NCBI GenBank assembly: GCA_028829895.1
Contig: CM054181.1
Coordinates: 17,536,001-17,600,000 of the forward strand
Direction: 5' to 3'
DNA: 64,000 nucleotides
Source: Sinotaia quadrata
Taxonomy: Eukaryota > Mollusca > Gastropoda > Architaenioglossa > Viviparidae
Made by a program: the position numbers and the translations under genes. Shown here one piece after another: positions 23,736 to 34,906 of the stretch. The notes beneath the pieces are model-generated. The model had not been told where the DNA came from. It saw nothing but the letters and a program-made list of their open reading frames with translations, and did not search any database. The first letter of the stretch is position 1, and every line of letters begins with the position of its first letter.

Positions 23736-24212
23736 ATGTAAGTGTAGTCGGCATTTTTTTCTCTCTTTATTCTGTTCACCAAATTGCATGCGAGAGAGGA
23801 GAAAATAGAATTAGAAACTGCAACAGACAATCATGTCTTGAAATTAGAATCTACTTCCAAACTTTGGTTGATTTCGCAGATGGCGAAAATTGAGATTCCA
23901 TAATTAAATGGTTAGATATACTCCAAATGAAGATATGTACAAGGTGCAACAATTCCCTTGGTAAGACAAACAATTCTGATTTAAAACAAAACAAAAAACT
24001 AACAACCTTTTCCATCTTAATTTCGTCTAGAGTGTCACAAATAGCGAAGTAAACTGAATGCTTACACACGGACACACGCACACATATACACACACACAAT
24101 CATGCACGCAAACATACTCTCGTTCACGTCAGTGTTTCCCCCCCGGGGACTCAGACTGGCCTAAAACCAGATATAGTGTATGGATTTACTTTCGTGTGGT
24201 TTTTATTTGCAG

Positions 24213-24458
24213 CTAACCCTAACCCTAATCTTTCTAAAAAAATAAAAAGAGAAGAAACCCGAAACCCTAACCTTTCTCTAAAATACACGACGATCGCGTA
24301 GGGAGACACTCCCTTAATACAAATCCTTAGGCTTAGACCATAATTTATTTCTAAAAAATAAAAGAGAAAAAACCCCAAACCCCAAACCCTGACCTTTCTC
24401 TGAAAAAACACGACGATCGAGTAGGGAGACACTCCCTTAATACAAATCCTTAGACCAT
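24213..24458. repeat. Two-copy 123-bp tandem repeat with telomere-like CCCTAA words
   Basis: CACGACGATCG at 24286 and again at 24409, each followed by GGGAGACACTCCCTTAATAC. AAACCCTAACCTTTCTC-type words lead each copy. The left edge holds AACCCTAACCCTAA, two units of the CCCTAA type. Confidence 0.85.
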
Positions 24459-25320
24459 ATTTTAGACAGTGCGTACGGGTCAAAACTTCATGCTAAAAGT
24501 CAATCAGACGTTACCGATTGATCATCTGAGATGTCGTTCCCAGTGATCACCAGATATTGCTAACGGTGAAAACAATATTGCTGTTATCAGATTTGCCTTC
24601 AGGACTTAACAATATTAATATATTATATACATATATTTAGTCCTGAATACCTTGCGTTGGGCTTGCTAGTCAGTCGCGACGGAGAAGAAATAAACCTCAA
24701 ACACGACTGGCGCCGTTTCCGTCAGTCTGCAGATGCATCCAACACCAGGTCACAATAATTCTCTTTGTCGCAATCTGGTTTAATATATTTTTTTTATTAA
24801 AAAAAGTAACCTTGAATAGCTCAACAGTTCCGCGGGGTTCGAGTGGGGATATGTAACTCGCTGTTGGCACTAAAGCGACCAGAGATCAAGTCTCTCCGTC
24901 CCGTCTCACCCCAGCCCCAGTTCTTTGTAGACTGAAGTTGAATAGAGTCGTCATTTGGCGCCATCAGGCCGCCGCTCTGCCGTAGCCTGTATGTCGCCTG
25001 CTGTACCCGGTCGTGGGTTGTATCGCGTTTGCTGAGTGCGGTGACCCCGAGTAGTACCTGGCCCCTGCTGACCGGAATGTTCTTAATTCTATTACGGGCA
25101 CTCTCTTCATCTCAAAAGTTATGGCACTTGGGACAAAGTTAGTTAGATTAGTTAGGTTTATTATCGGATTGAAGCACGGAATTGGATTTCGGTAATGTTA
25201 ATCTAAAAAAATCCAGGAATGTTCACTGGATGGTTTTTTTTTTTTTTTTAGGTTTGTCACCGGATTAGACAGATTCATCTTCCGGTTTGTTAGGTGTAGT
25301 TTCGAATTAATTAGATCTTT
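24459..25320. other. Intergenic DNA with a GC-richer patch, unassigned
   Basis: 24820-25080 is GC-richer and contains phrases reminiscent of dispersed repeats (GGGGTTCGAGTGGGG), but no clear A/B box pair or coding match could be established. Confidence 0.35.
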
Positions 25321-25509
25321 AATCAGGCTACTCAAGCTTATATATCATCAAATTTGTCATTTCAACTGATTTGTTAGTTATGTAATCAGGCTACTCAAGC
25401 TTATATATCATCAAATTTGTCATTTCAACTGATTTGTTAGTTATGTAATCAGGCTACTCAAGCTTATATATCATCAAATTTGTCATTTCAACTGATTTGT
25501 TAGTTATGT
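25321..25509. repeat. Minisatellite, 63-bp unit x 3
   Basis: AATCAGGCTACTCAAGCTTA begins at 25321, 25384 and 25447. The three copies are identical by eye; a fourth diverges after AATC. Confidence 0.95.
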
Positions 25510-25586
25510 AATCGGGTTAATTGGTCGATTTTATTTTTTTAAATTTCAAAAGTTTAGTTAATAAGTGCATTCTCAATCGAAATTTC

Positions 25587-25587
<1 letters not shown>

Positions 25588-25650
<63 letters not shown>
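25588..25650. repeat. (GT)n microsatellite
   Basis: Uninterrupted GT dinucleotides, about 63 bp. Confidence 0.97.
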
Positions 25651-25653
<3 letters not shown>

Positions 25654-25865
25654 ATTCACCACAATCATTTCCTTCCTTGCAGGATCTATTTTGGGTGGAA
25701 ATTTGATAAAAATGAAAATAAAGTAGAACATCAATAATAAACAACAAATGGATTTTAAATAAAAATTAAATAAGAAAAGATGTATGTGTGTGGGTGGGTA
25801 TAAGCAGTTTTGATATTTATTATTGTTTTAATTCATTCTGAGATAGACTTATGCACAGTCTACCA

Positions 25866-25958
25866 AACACAGTGAGCTCCTTAACCAGACACAGTGAGCT
25901 CCTTAACCAGACACAGTGAGCTCCTTAACCAAACACAGTGAGCTCTTTAGCCAGACAC
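25866..25958. repeat. Minisatellite, 22-bp unit x 4
   Basis: Four copies of ACACAGTGAGCTCCTTAACC plus AG or AA. The last copy has two substitutions. Confidence 0.92.
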
Positions 25959-26632
25959 CATGGTGGAAGTAACCGCCTAGGACCGACTGAATAAGGTAGC
26001 TTTGTCTTCTTAGAGTACTGGAACCCTTTACGTCCATTTTCTGTTTAGTTTCCCCATCCATTGCCAATCTCTGCCTCTATCGTATTATTCTTGTTCCTTG
26101 GCGTCCCATGTCAAATTCAAATCAAAATTCCTCAGATATCCGCAGAGTTTAATATCTTCAATGTTGATCTCAGTCAGAGGTCAACTGTTAGGAACCTCTG
26201 AAATGTTTGAACTGGGTATGTGATTATTCCCCCCCCCCCCCCCCCGCGCCACATGATTCCAAAATCAGTCAGAGTTGATGAAGAACTTACATCCTACCCA
26301 TTAGCGTCTGATGAGACACATACTTACATAAACGCAGTACATACATTCATGAATACATGTTTAGATACAAAATCTACATTGTAATAACCCTCTCAAAACC
26401 TCTCCCGTTGAAAGCTCAAACATGTTTACGAATTTGACTGACGCCAATATTAGCAATTAGCATCATTCTCCACATTACATAAATGTTGAACTATTTTGAA
26501 CCGTTGGCAGTTTGTTTGTTTAATTATTGCTATATGCAATGTTAAAAAATCCTGCAGTATCTTATTTCAATATATCTTGTTGCAGTTACATAGCTCGTAA
26601 TTTTAACGCACTGAAGTTATTGACAGCCGTAA

Positions 26633-26718
<86 letters not shown>

Positions 26719-26787
26719 GTCTGTCTATCTGTCTATCTATCCGTCCATCCGTCCGCCAGCCCATCCATCCATCTATCTATCTATCTA

Positions 26788-26835
<48 letters not shown>

Positions 26836-26878
26836 TCCATCCATCCGTCCATCCGTCCGCCAGCCCATCCATCCATCC

Positions 26879-26958
<80 letters not shown>
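26633..26958. repeat. (CTAT)n tetranucleotide tract, about 325 bp
   Basis: CTAT repeats interrupted twice by a similar block of CTGT, CCAT and CCGTCCGCCAGCCCAT variants (about 26718-26772 and 26789-26880). The repeated interruption implies that a compound segment was itself duplicated. Confidence 0.97.
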
Positions 26959-29345
26959 CCTGCAAATATATTTTTTAAATTTCATGATAGGCATGTCTAC
27001 ACTATATGAAAGATAATTCGTCGAGATGGGTTCTCTTTAAAATCATATGACGTCATCACTTTTAGCCAATGAATATTGTTTGTGTAGACTAGACATTGGC
27101 TGTATTGAGTGATACACTTAGGAGTCCAGAGAATGAAATTCCAATTCCGTCACTTGTAATTTAAAACAACACAATCTCAACGAAGCTGTACAATCCACTG
27201 GAGGGAGTGAACTCTACAGTGTGCGTGCTATGCATTGTATCCCCTCTTTGCTTGTTTGTTTGCTTGTTTAAGGTTTAACAACAGCTTAAAAACTGAGATG
27301 AGTACTTATGGTACGACCAAGCGTCATGGCCTCAAATATTCGGTAAGAAGAAAATATTTGCTGATGTGACAACAAACTTTAAATTTGACTTGATTGCCAG
27401 CCACAGCCTTTGGGGGATAAGCATTGAACCAGCCTTGTCGGCAACGCCGCATGATAAATTCACTCACCGTATAATCAATTTTGCCGGTGGGTGGGGGTGG
27501 TGGTGGGGGGTAGGTCATGGCAGAATTCATTCACGGAAAGGCGATGAATAGATCGACCTTTATTTAGAGACATATCAGTCGATCAGAATTGATTTCGCAA
27601 AGACTGAAAGTCGAAAGGATACTACTTGAGAAAAGCTAAAATAATAGTGAAGTGTACACATGAGAGTGGCCTGTAACTTGACTAGAAATAACCGATTAGC
27701 TTATAAAATAATGTAGAACGGGATCAGAAGAAATAATTTGGTAAAGAAAAAAGAGGAATATAATTTGTATTTCATTAAATTGTCAGCTGTGTTTCAAGGG
27801 GGGATGGTTGGGTGGATAAGAGTTATTGAAACAATTAGAACCTTTCAAGAGGTTACTGTGTTTCATAATTAATTTAAAAATAATAATTATCTTTAATTTC
27901 AGATTTAGATCACTTACTAATTTTCTTCTCCTAATGAACATCTAAAGCTATTGACTTTGTCAGTTGTACCTCACATTTGAGTCACTGAAAAAGTTTTGAA
28001 GAGAAAAAAAAACTTCAATTTTTAAAGTGGAAGATCAGACATTCCAATGTCCATGCTTTGCAGAAACACCACCCTCTTCACCCCCCCCACCCCCCGTCCA
28101 GTTGGAAGTTGCGAGGTTACAAATCTTTTAGTATGGCATCGTCTGGGGTGAATCATGAAGTCTGGCCTAGTTTTTAGCTTTCTTACCAGTATCGAAGAAC
28201 TTTTTCAATTAAAGACGTTTTCATATTTTCTGTATTTAAACTTCTCTGCTGTTTGCCAAGTGCACCACTACTGTTAGGAGTGTGATGGTGGGGTGGTGTT
28301 GTGGTAGATCTAACACTCATACTATAGCACAAGATACATTTGTGTTTCTGTTGTTTGCCTCATTGCAAGGCATGAGAAAACTATTTTTTTCTCCTGTATG
28401 TATTTTTTCTTGGATTATTTTGAATAGTTTCCAGACAAATTAAAAACATTTCCTACCATATTAGACACAATTTCTTTACTATGTAACTGTCTGTAATTTA
28501 TTTTGTTAAACTTTTTCTTCTTTCTCATGCAGTGTTTTAAAGTGACATTTTCTCTTGAAAGACATGTTTTCCATTTCAAAATATTATTTTGAACCAGCAG
28601 GAAACACAGTGTAGAAGGCAACTGATATGAATACACCAATAATTATTTTTTTTTAGTAAACCTGTTTGATATTGGAGTTTCTTATAATGGAACTCTTCTT
28701 GCATAAGTGTACCATTGACTGGATCAATCCTCGCTGAAGACTACATTCTGCTATTCCAGACCTGTGCTACTATATATTAGTTACCATCCTACTAAATCAA
28801 GTTATCAGTCACTTATCCAGAGTCAGCAACAATATCTAGGAAGTGGACCTCTGCATGACTACATATGTTCTAGCATAATCCTCCTTGTGTGGAGATTCAT
28901 TACAATGCAAGTCAACATTATTCCTAGTGGAATGACTAACTTCAACCTGTGCTTTCTTAAGAGTGTAAACTTTTATTTGACAATAAAATTTGTTACAGTA
29001 ATCTTGTTTTATTGATTGTTTTATCTACTTGTCATCACTAACCATTGTTGCCTTTTGTCTTAGCATCTCTAATGTAGCCATAGTTTTAATCCACTCGTTT
29101 TGTTACATGTTACAATCAGTCACCAGAGCATTGATCATACTCTTTTTTCATTCTGTCAACTGTCTACACATGTCTAGGCGTGACTGAGCTATATACCAGT
29201 ACAACTGTTTGTCTGATGTGCGACCAATCACATTTGATTTGTGGTTGCATTCATACCTTAGCTATTGGTATGAGGGAAGTGGGCGCAGCGCACGAAAGTA
29301 ATATCAATAGTCACTTTCACTTATATAATTTAAATGTCACAATGT
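26959..29345. other. Intergenic DNA, no gene recognised
   Basis: Mostly AT-rich. There are G/C homopolymer runs (27483-27512, 28080-28097). Near 28975-29005 an AATAAA followed by a T-rich stretch looks like a possible transcript 3' end, but no coding exon was found upstream. Confidence 0.4.
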
Positions 29346-29438
29346 GTGTTTCTGTGTGTTTGTGAGTTCGTGTGTGTATATGTGTTTGTGTGTGTATGTG
29401 TGTGCACGTTTGTGTGTATGTATATCTGTGTGTGTGTG

Positions 29439-29500
<62 letters not shown>
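29346..29500. repeat. GT-rich microsatellite
   Basis: Impure TGTGTTTGTG units at the left pass into a pure (GT)n run from about 29440 to 29500. Confidence 0.95.
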
Positions 29501-29503
<3 letters not shown>

Positions 29504-29750
29504 AAATAATAGAATGAATTTTTTAAAAGTTGAGTATAGTTGAATATAAATGCATATTAGCAATTTATGGCCCTCAAGGGCAAGGACTTTGTTTTAAAGA
29601 GTTTAATTGCTTTTGACTTTGTTTATGTCATGATGACATAAACGTCATACCATATATTACGACAATTACGCATTACGTATTAGGACAATTACTAAGAACG
29701 GCAGTTAAAACAGAAAAAATAATTGACGGGACGGGTTTTATTTCGATAAC

Positions 29751-30115
29751 AGGAAAAGAGTAATTTAGAGGATTCAATTAGTTTATTGATTGTTAGAAGA
29801 TGGATTTCGTAGGAAAAGAGTAATTTAGAGGATTCAATTAGTTTGTCGATTGTTAAAAGATGGATTTCGTAGGAAAAGAGTAATTTAGAGGATTCAATTA
29901 GTTTATTGATTGTTAGAAGATGGATTTCGTAGGAAAAGAGTAATTTAGAGGATTCAATTAGTTTATTGATTGTTAGAAGATGGATTTCGTAGGAAAAGAG
30001 TAATTTAGAGGATTCAATTAGTTTATTGATTGTTAGAAGATGGATTTCGTAGGAAAAGAGTAATTTAGAGGATTCAATTAGTTTATTGATTGTTAGAAGA
30101 TGGATTTCGTAGGAA
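29751..30115. repeat. Minisatellite, 60-bp unit x 6
   Basis: AGGAAAAGAGTAATTTAGAG recurs at exact 60-bp steps from 29751, followed by GATTCAATTAGTTTATTGAT. Only the second unit differs visibly (TTTGTCGATTGTTAAAAG), so this is a recent expansion. There are no spacers, so it is not a CRISPR array. Confidence 0.97.
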
Positions 30116-30629
30116 GGTAGAGGGACGGGAATTTAGTTTATGTAAGTTTTTAGGCATAAATAAAAGACAGAAAAAAGAAGAAGAAAAAAAGAACTTTATA
30201 TGTTGTTTTTCTTAACTTTTTGTCGTCGGTTGAAATGGTGTCTTAACAAGCAGCATAACCCTTGGCGCATGCAAGCAGGTGGAAATAAGCGTAAACTTAT
30301 ATATTATAGTCTTGTGGTTCCTGGTAGGATTGCGAACAATGGTGGCAGAGATAAACAGAGTACAAATGGAAAATTTGGGACAAATAGGAAAATGCTTGCG
30401 GTAAGAAGCCGAAGCTCAACAAACGTTAAAGTAATTTACGTGGGAGTCAAGAGAACAATGATGAAGAAAAATGGCGAACTAGTTTGAGGTGCCACCTGCT
30501 ACCAGCATAAGAAGATTGGAACAGAGAGTAAAGGTGGATTTTATCTGTCAACATTTGGCTGGAGCGGCAAAGAAAGAAATATAAGAACAAATCCCAAGAC
30601 ACCAGACACGGTCCGTGCGCTTCAACTGG
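30116..30629. other. Intergenic DNA with a possible degenerate gag-like fragment
   Basis: Near 30487-30590 a plus-strand frame reads SIRRLEQRVKVDFICQHLAG, followed by AAKKEI and a stop. This faintly resembles the capsid region of LTR-retrotransposon gag proteins. Too short for a firm call. Confidence 0.25.
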
Positions 30630-30811
30630 TAACAAGAAGAAGTGATCATATACATGTTTGCTTAACCAGGTGATTGTCAAAACATACTCTTATGTCTTGT
30701 CAGATTTCTGGAGAAATACGTAACAAGAAGAAGTGATCATATACATGTTTGTTTAACCAGGTGATTGTCAAAACATACTCTTATGTCTTGTCAGATTTCT
30801 GGAGAAATACG
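30630..30811. repeat. 91-bp tandem duplication
   Basis: TAACAAGAAGAAGTGATCAT at 30630 and at 30721. The two copies differ by about one base (GCTTAACC against GTTTAACC) before diverging after GAGAAATACG. Confidence 0.93.
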
Positions 30812-31774
30812 CAGCAAAGGGTTCCGGGACTGAAGACTAAGTGCGCACTCACAGACTCGCTTAATCGACGTCATGGGTGCTGCTGTCGATTACAAGAACG
30901 CGCCAAGTGAGGATGATGAGGAAACAGATGTCGTCGACAGTTTCTTTTATTGCAGAAAGCACTTCTCTGCAAGTTAGAACAATATTTTGATCCCACATTG
31001 GACATTTTACGACAATTGCGTTGAAGCAGAAATTGTGAACTGCTAAATTTCAGTCTTGTTTAAAGGTACTGTTTCCTCAAAATGAAATGTTAAAATAGCA
31101 AATGAACATACGAGTATATGAGTGACTAGGTAGTCGTGGAGCTACACTGCTTTTCTTTTCAAGAGAGCAGGGATTGTTTGCTGCACTAAAAGATTATCAA
31201 CAAGACGAAAGAATGTCATATTATATAATATGTTTAATAGGTTAATGTCGGGCGCTGTAAAGGTTTTCTTTCTTCCACAAATTTAAAGACAAACATTTAC
31301 AGTCTAATTTCTGTAGGTGGAAAGAATCTTACTAAAGGTGAAGATAATTCCGTTTTTTAATCTATATTTAGCGAGCCCCCCAACCACTCACTTTCTTTTT
31401 CAACATAAGATTATCAGTATGTGCCAGAAGGTCAATAAATTTAACATTAAATTTATTAAATCAACAAAATCAAATATACATATAACAAATACAATGAAAA
31501 AAGATTACTTGACATCAATATTTCTATGAAACCACATTTGAATAATTTTAATACAGTCTTATATCCTAACACACAATTCAATAGATTAGTGTCAAAACAC
31601 AGATTTGTTCTTATCAGAGAACAGAAATGGAGTTATTAGAGATAAATGATAGTAGTTTGTACATAACCTGGTTTAGGCATTGTCTCAATAGTCTTTCATG
31701 CGCATTTTGTAACAAAGTCACAAGTTTATTGTTCCCTTATTACTGTCAATTCAACATGATTCCTTCCTGAATGT
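30812..31774. other. Intergenic DNA, no gene recognised
   Basis: No array and no recognisable coding similarity. Confidence 0.4.
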
Positions 31775-32073
31775 TTGCCTATCGCTTTATATGTCATTGA
31801 TATTCATTATCAGAGGTGGCAGGCCTGAATATCTGTTCCACTCTTGATTGTTTGTATGTTGCATTGTAAATTTAGTCATATTTATTAAATTATAGCTTCG
31901 TCAAATTGGGTGTATATCTTTCGAAAACGGTCGATATCAAATGTGTAGTTGCCATAGACGCAACACTGCTTCGGTCTTTTCAATATGGCGGACATTTTGG
32001 CGACAGCTTCTTTGCCTTTGTATCCTCTCCATATAGAGAGAGCTCAGTGATCCGAACCCATGACTGTCCCTAT
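31775..32073 (+). repeat. Dispersed repeat, copy 1 (with CAATATGGCGGAC)
   Basis: Collinear with 58150-58400. Shared words in the same order include TGTTTGTAT, TGTAAATTTA, AATTATAG, TTGGGT.TATAT, TTTTCAATATGGCGGAC, TTGGCGACAG and TCCTCTCC.TAT. The copy is interrupted at its right side by the second hAT element at 32074. Family unknown. Confidence 0.8.
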
Positions 32074-32202
32074 CAGGGTTGCCAACTCGATTAAATAAAA
32101 TTTACTGACAACTATTTAAAATGTCCACAATTTTTACCGACACACGCAATTTTTTACGGACATTCTGAAACTATGAAGCTAAAAAATTAAACATATTCGT
32201 AT

Positions 32203-32525
32203 GACTATGTCATTGTCACTGCGAGTCTGTTTTACAGCGTTAGTTTATTGTATTACATTCTCATCAGTGTTTAGTTTCTCCTGCTTACGTCATTCTCAGT
32301 GTGAGTCTATTTATAGCGTTAGTTTATTGTATTACATTCTCATCAGTGTTTAGTTTCTCCTGCTTATGTCATTGTCACTGAGAGTCTATTTATAGCTTTT
32401 AGTTTATTGTATTACATTCTCATCAGTGTTTAGTTTCTCCTGCTTATGTCATTGTCACTGAGAGTCTATTTATAGCTTTTAGTTTATTGTATTACATTCT
32501 CACCAGTGTTTAGTTTCTCCTGCTT
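32203..32525. repeat. Minisatellite, about 80-bp unit x 4, in the hAT subterminal region
   Basis: Four copies of ATGTCATTGTCACTGAGAGT followed by TTTAGTTTATTGTATTACAT and CTCATCAGTGTTTAGTTTCT. It lies between the left TIR and the transposase 3' end. Confidence 0.92.
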
Positions 32526-32559
32526 AAGATCAAAAATAGAAACGTTGACACTTTCGACC

Positions 32560-33656
32560 ATTGCGGGAGTAATTTTTTTATGGTCCATTCCTCACAGTCA
32601 GTAAACTTTCCAACACTGGAGTAGACAATTTGTTTCCCAAATCAGGTTTCAGTAAACTAACAGGTGAGAACACGTGTTCCACTTCTTCTGCTCCGTGTGG
32701 AAGTGCCAACATTGTTTATGCAAATTTTGAAAGTAACGGAAACCTGTACTCTTTGTCATGTCTAGTGATTTGTCCAATTTGATACTCTTTGTCATGTCTA
32801 GTGATTTGTCCAATTTGATACTCTTTGTCATGTCTAGTGACTTGTCCAATTTAATACTCTTTGTCATGTCTAGTGATTTGTCCAATTTGATACTCTTTGT
32901 CATGTCTAGTGATTTGTCCACTTTGATACTCTTTGTCATGTCTAGTGATATGTCCAATTTGATACTCTTTGTCATGTCTAGTGACTTGTCCAAATTGATG
33001 CCAGAAGTCATCATAACTTCCGTCAGTATTGACATTGCTTAAATCCGCAACCTGATATTTAATAAACTCGATCTGTAAACAATCAAATTCTGCTGGAGTT
33101 ACAATTTGTAGAAAAAGTCTCGCCAGTTCCAAAATGTCCGACGGTTCCACATATATTCTGTTTGTGGGTTTCAGTAGTGATGTGAGCTTCAGCACTAATG
33201 GGCATTCTTTTCTTGATCGCACTGACTGCATTTGTTATAATGCTATAACGTCAACCATAAACTTTTGAACATCCAAATGATCAGCTACCTTTTGCAACTG
33301 TAATTTAGTTTGATAACCAATGTATATGATTTTGTTTGATTTAAAGTTTGGACTTCAAAGTGATCAAAACTCGTTAACTCTTCAACTGATAATAGCACTT
33401 GTGGTCGTATATAGCATTCCAACATAGTTTTCAGTAGTTGATTTGCCTCTGAATATAAATCGGGTAAAATCGGAGAACTTGATTGAAACACTTTGTTAAA
33501 TTGAGTAAACATCGGCAGCGCTGCTTGAAGAAATAAGAAATAACATTTCACAACAGGATTTTGCAACTGAGTGCTAATTCTATCCACTCTAACCAAGTTT
33601 AATGGACGACATCTCGGAAAAAGTTGTAGATTGGTTTCCTGATCCGAAGATCGCAA
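32560..33656 (-). pseudogene. hAT transposase, central and C-terminal part, broken
   Basis: Read on the minus strand, 33656-33288 encodes a hAT-like helical region (LFLQAALPMFTQFNKVFQSS). After a frameshift, 33231-32851 continues to FWHQFGQVTRHD. Past the 36-bp array comes RFPLLSKFA, an in-frame TAA (32716-32718), then TMLALPHGAEEVEHVFS and LTVRNG, the typical hAT dimerisation domain. The TAA, the frameshift and a stop in one minisatellite unit mean it cannot encode a working enzyme. Confidence 0.85.
32748..33000. repeat. In-frame minisatellite inside the hAT transposase, 36-bp unit x 7
   Basis: Unit TACTCTTTGTCATGTCTAGT plus GATTTGTCCAATTTGA. On the minus strand each unit encodes 12 residues (QIGQITRHDKEY), in phase with the transposase on both sides (GQVTRHDKEY before, EYRFPLLSKFA after). 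One unit has a base change that makes TAA near 32851. Confidence 0.93.
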
Positions 33657-33669
33657 ACGATTTCAGCTC

Positions 33670-33842
33670 TAAAGGGACAAAAGGGTCTAAGACGGTTAAA
33701 AATATTATAGGGAAATAGGGAAACTGAATAAAGAAGATTTGTCAACTAAGCTAAGATCATGTAATTTTAGTCTGTTAGTCGACGAGTCATCTGATATATC
33801 TCGTTCCACTGGTTCGAATACGTACACGGGTTTAATGAAACA
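33670..33842 (+). pseudogene. hAT transposase fragment (catalytic FSLLVDESSDIS block) in opposite orientation
   Basis: The plus strand encodes KTVKNIIG, then LRSCNFSLLVDESSDISRS, a clear match to the hAT block with the first catalytic acid (FSLLxDESTD). The rest of this element's transposase is on the minus strand, so this N-terminal part appears inverted inside the element. It ends at a TAG near 33842. Confidence 0.75.
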
Positions 33843-34005
33843 CTCTGTTTAGACTTAAGATAAATTATAGCGCATTACTGAAATTATTTTATTTTAAAGT
33901 TTTTTTTTTACTGACATCCTAATGTTCTTACGGACAGATCATTTTGGTTCAAAATTTTTACGGATTGTCCGTAAATTAAAGGACGGTTGGCAACCCTGGG
34001 CCCGA

Positions 34006-34906
34006 CGGAGGCAATGTCGACGGATTCAGTTTGGCTAGTGTGTTTGGCGGCCATCAGTAGTACGCTGGGGTCTTACAGGTGTCCCTTTCGTGCATGTCAG
34101 GCTAAAACACTGAGTAAACCGCAGGAGAGGAAAGATTCTTTCGACACATTAATCTGTCACCCCAAAGCAACCCCGACAGGTATTTTAGTCATAAAAGAGA
34201 TTGTCGCGCCGCGTGGGATCCGGTTACGTCACGCTCGCGTCTAACAATGTTCCTCCTTGAAGTGGTCGGTCGGATACGGCCAGGCGGAACACGTGACAGG
34301 TTGACTGAAACAACTCGCTCAATTGTACGTAAACACGACTGAGGGAGCGAACCGTTTAATAGCTGCTGTTTCATTCAGAAACCGTGACCGAATTACTGCA
34401 TTAAAATTTATATTCAAACATTCGCCATCACATGAAAAGACTATCCAACTGGGATTTGATCGTGACAGACAATTTCGACTCGGGCACATGTGTGAGTCGT
34501 TAAAAGTTCCGCGTCACTGGTGAACGCTCATAAACACATGGCACGTGGCAGTTTAGGGAATTCCACTCGGAGGCTCAGGGATGTCCCCGTGACGTCACAG
34601 TTTTTAGCTTGCGCGCGCAGTGACAGTGTGGCGCCCAGTCAGCGGTAGCAGGGAGAGCGCTGCAAGAGGGTAACTTGAGCGAGCGAGCAGAGCAGACGGC
34701 AAATGGTCACTCCCTTTGGATTTGCACAAGTGGTTGTGTGACACTCGAAGTCTGCTTCGTAAATGTGTACTTCTTGACACGGGATGGTCAGCTCTGTGAC
34801 CGGAACCTTGAGTTGAAACCGAAACGCGATGCCATGACACGTTCTGCGACCGTGCGCAGCCGATAAGCCCGTGTGTCGTGCGCTTCTCCATCCTATCACC
34901 ATAACA
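34006..34906 (+). promoter_or_regulatory. SAMD5 upstream region with CRE, CpG-rich
   Basis: GC- and CpG-richer than the surroundings, notably 34200-34280 and 34590-34900. It contains a perfect palindromic CRE, TGACGTCA at 34590-34597, 310 bp upstream of the ATG, plus GTTACGTCACG near 34223. No TATA box is evident. This is the likely promoter and leader of the SAMD5-like gene. Confidence 0.55.
34590..34597. promoter_or_regulatory. Palindromic cAMP response element
   Basis: TGACGTCA, the full CREB/ATF site, in the CpG-rich region before SAMD5. Binding is inferred from sequence only. Confidence 0.45.

Larger units (their letters stand above)
32074..33998 (-). mobile_element. hAT DNA transposon relic with TIR CAGGGTTGCCAAC, internally rearranged
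   Basis: The left end CAGGGTTGCCAAC (32074-32086) matches the inverse complement of GGTTGGCAACCCTG at the right end (33985-33998), with one mismatch further in. Subterminal ACGGACA / TCCGTAAA words occur near both ends. The flanking octamers GTCCCTAT and GGCCCGAC match at five of eight positions, consistent with a decayed 8-bp target duplication. Inside are transposase pieces on both strands and two minisatellites. It lies about 0.9 kb upstream of SAMD5. Confidence 0.85.

Noticed and set aside
23046..23830. Three minus-strand frames of about 230-250 codons
   Set aside because: All three frames are open because the GA/CA tract lacks stop codons; the proteins are only Ser/Leu/Val/Cys runs. Compositional artefact.
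26527..27009. 160-codon [14 protein letters not shown] frame
   Set aside because: Translation of a CTAT tetranucleotide tract.
29751..30115. CRISPR-like regular direct repeats
   Set aside because: The 60-bp units are directly adjacent with no variable spacers, in a eukaryotic context: an ordinary minisatellite.
32203..32525. CTGATGAG and GAAAC words on the minus strand of the 80-bp repeat, suggesting a tandem hammerhead ribozyme
   Set aside because: Words are in the wrong order and cannot form stems II and III at proper spacing.
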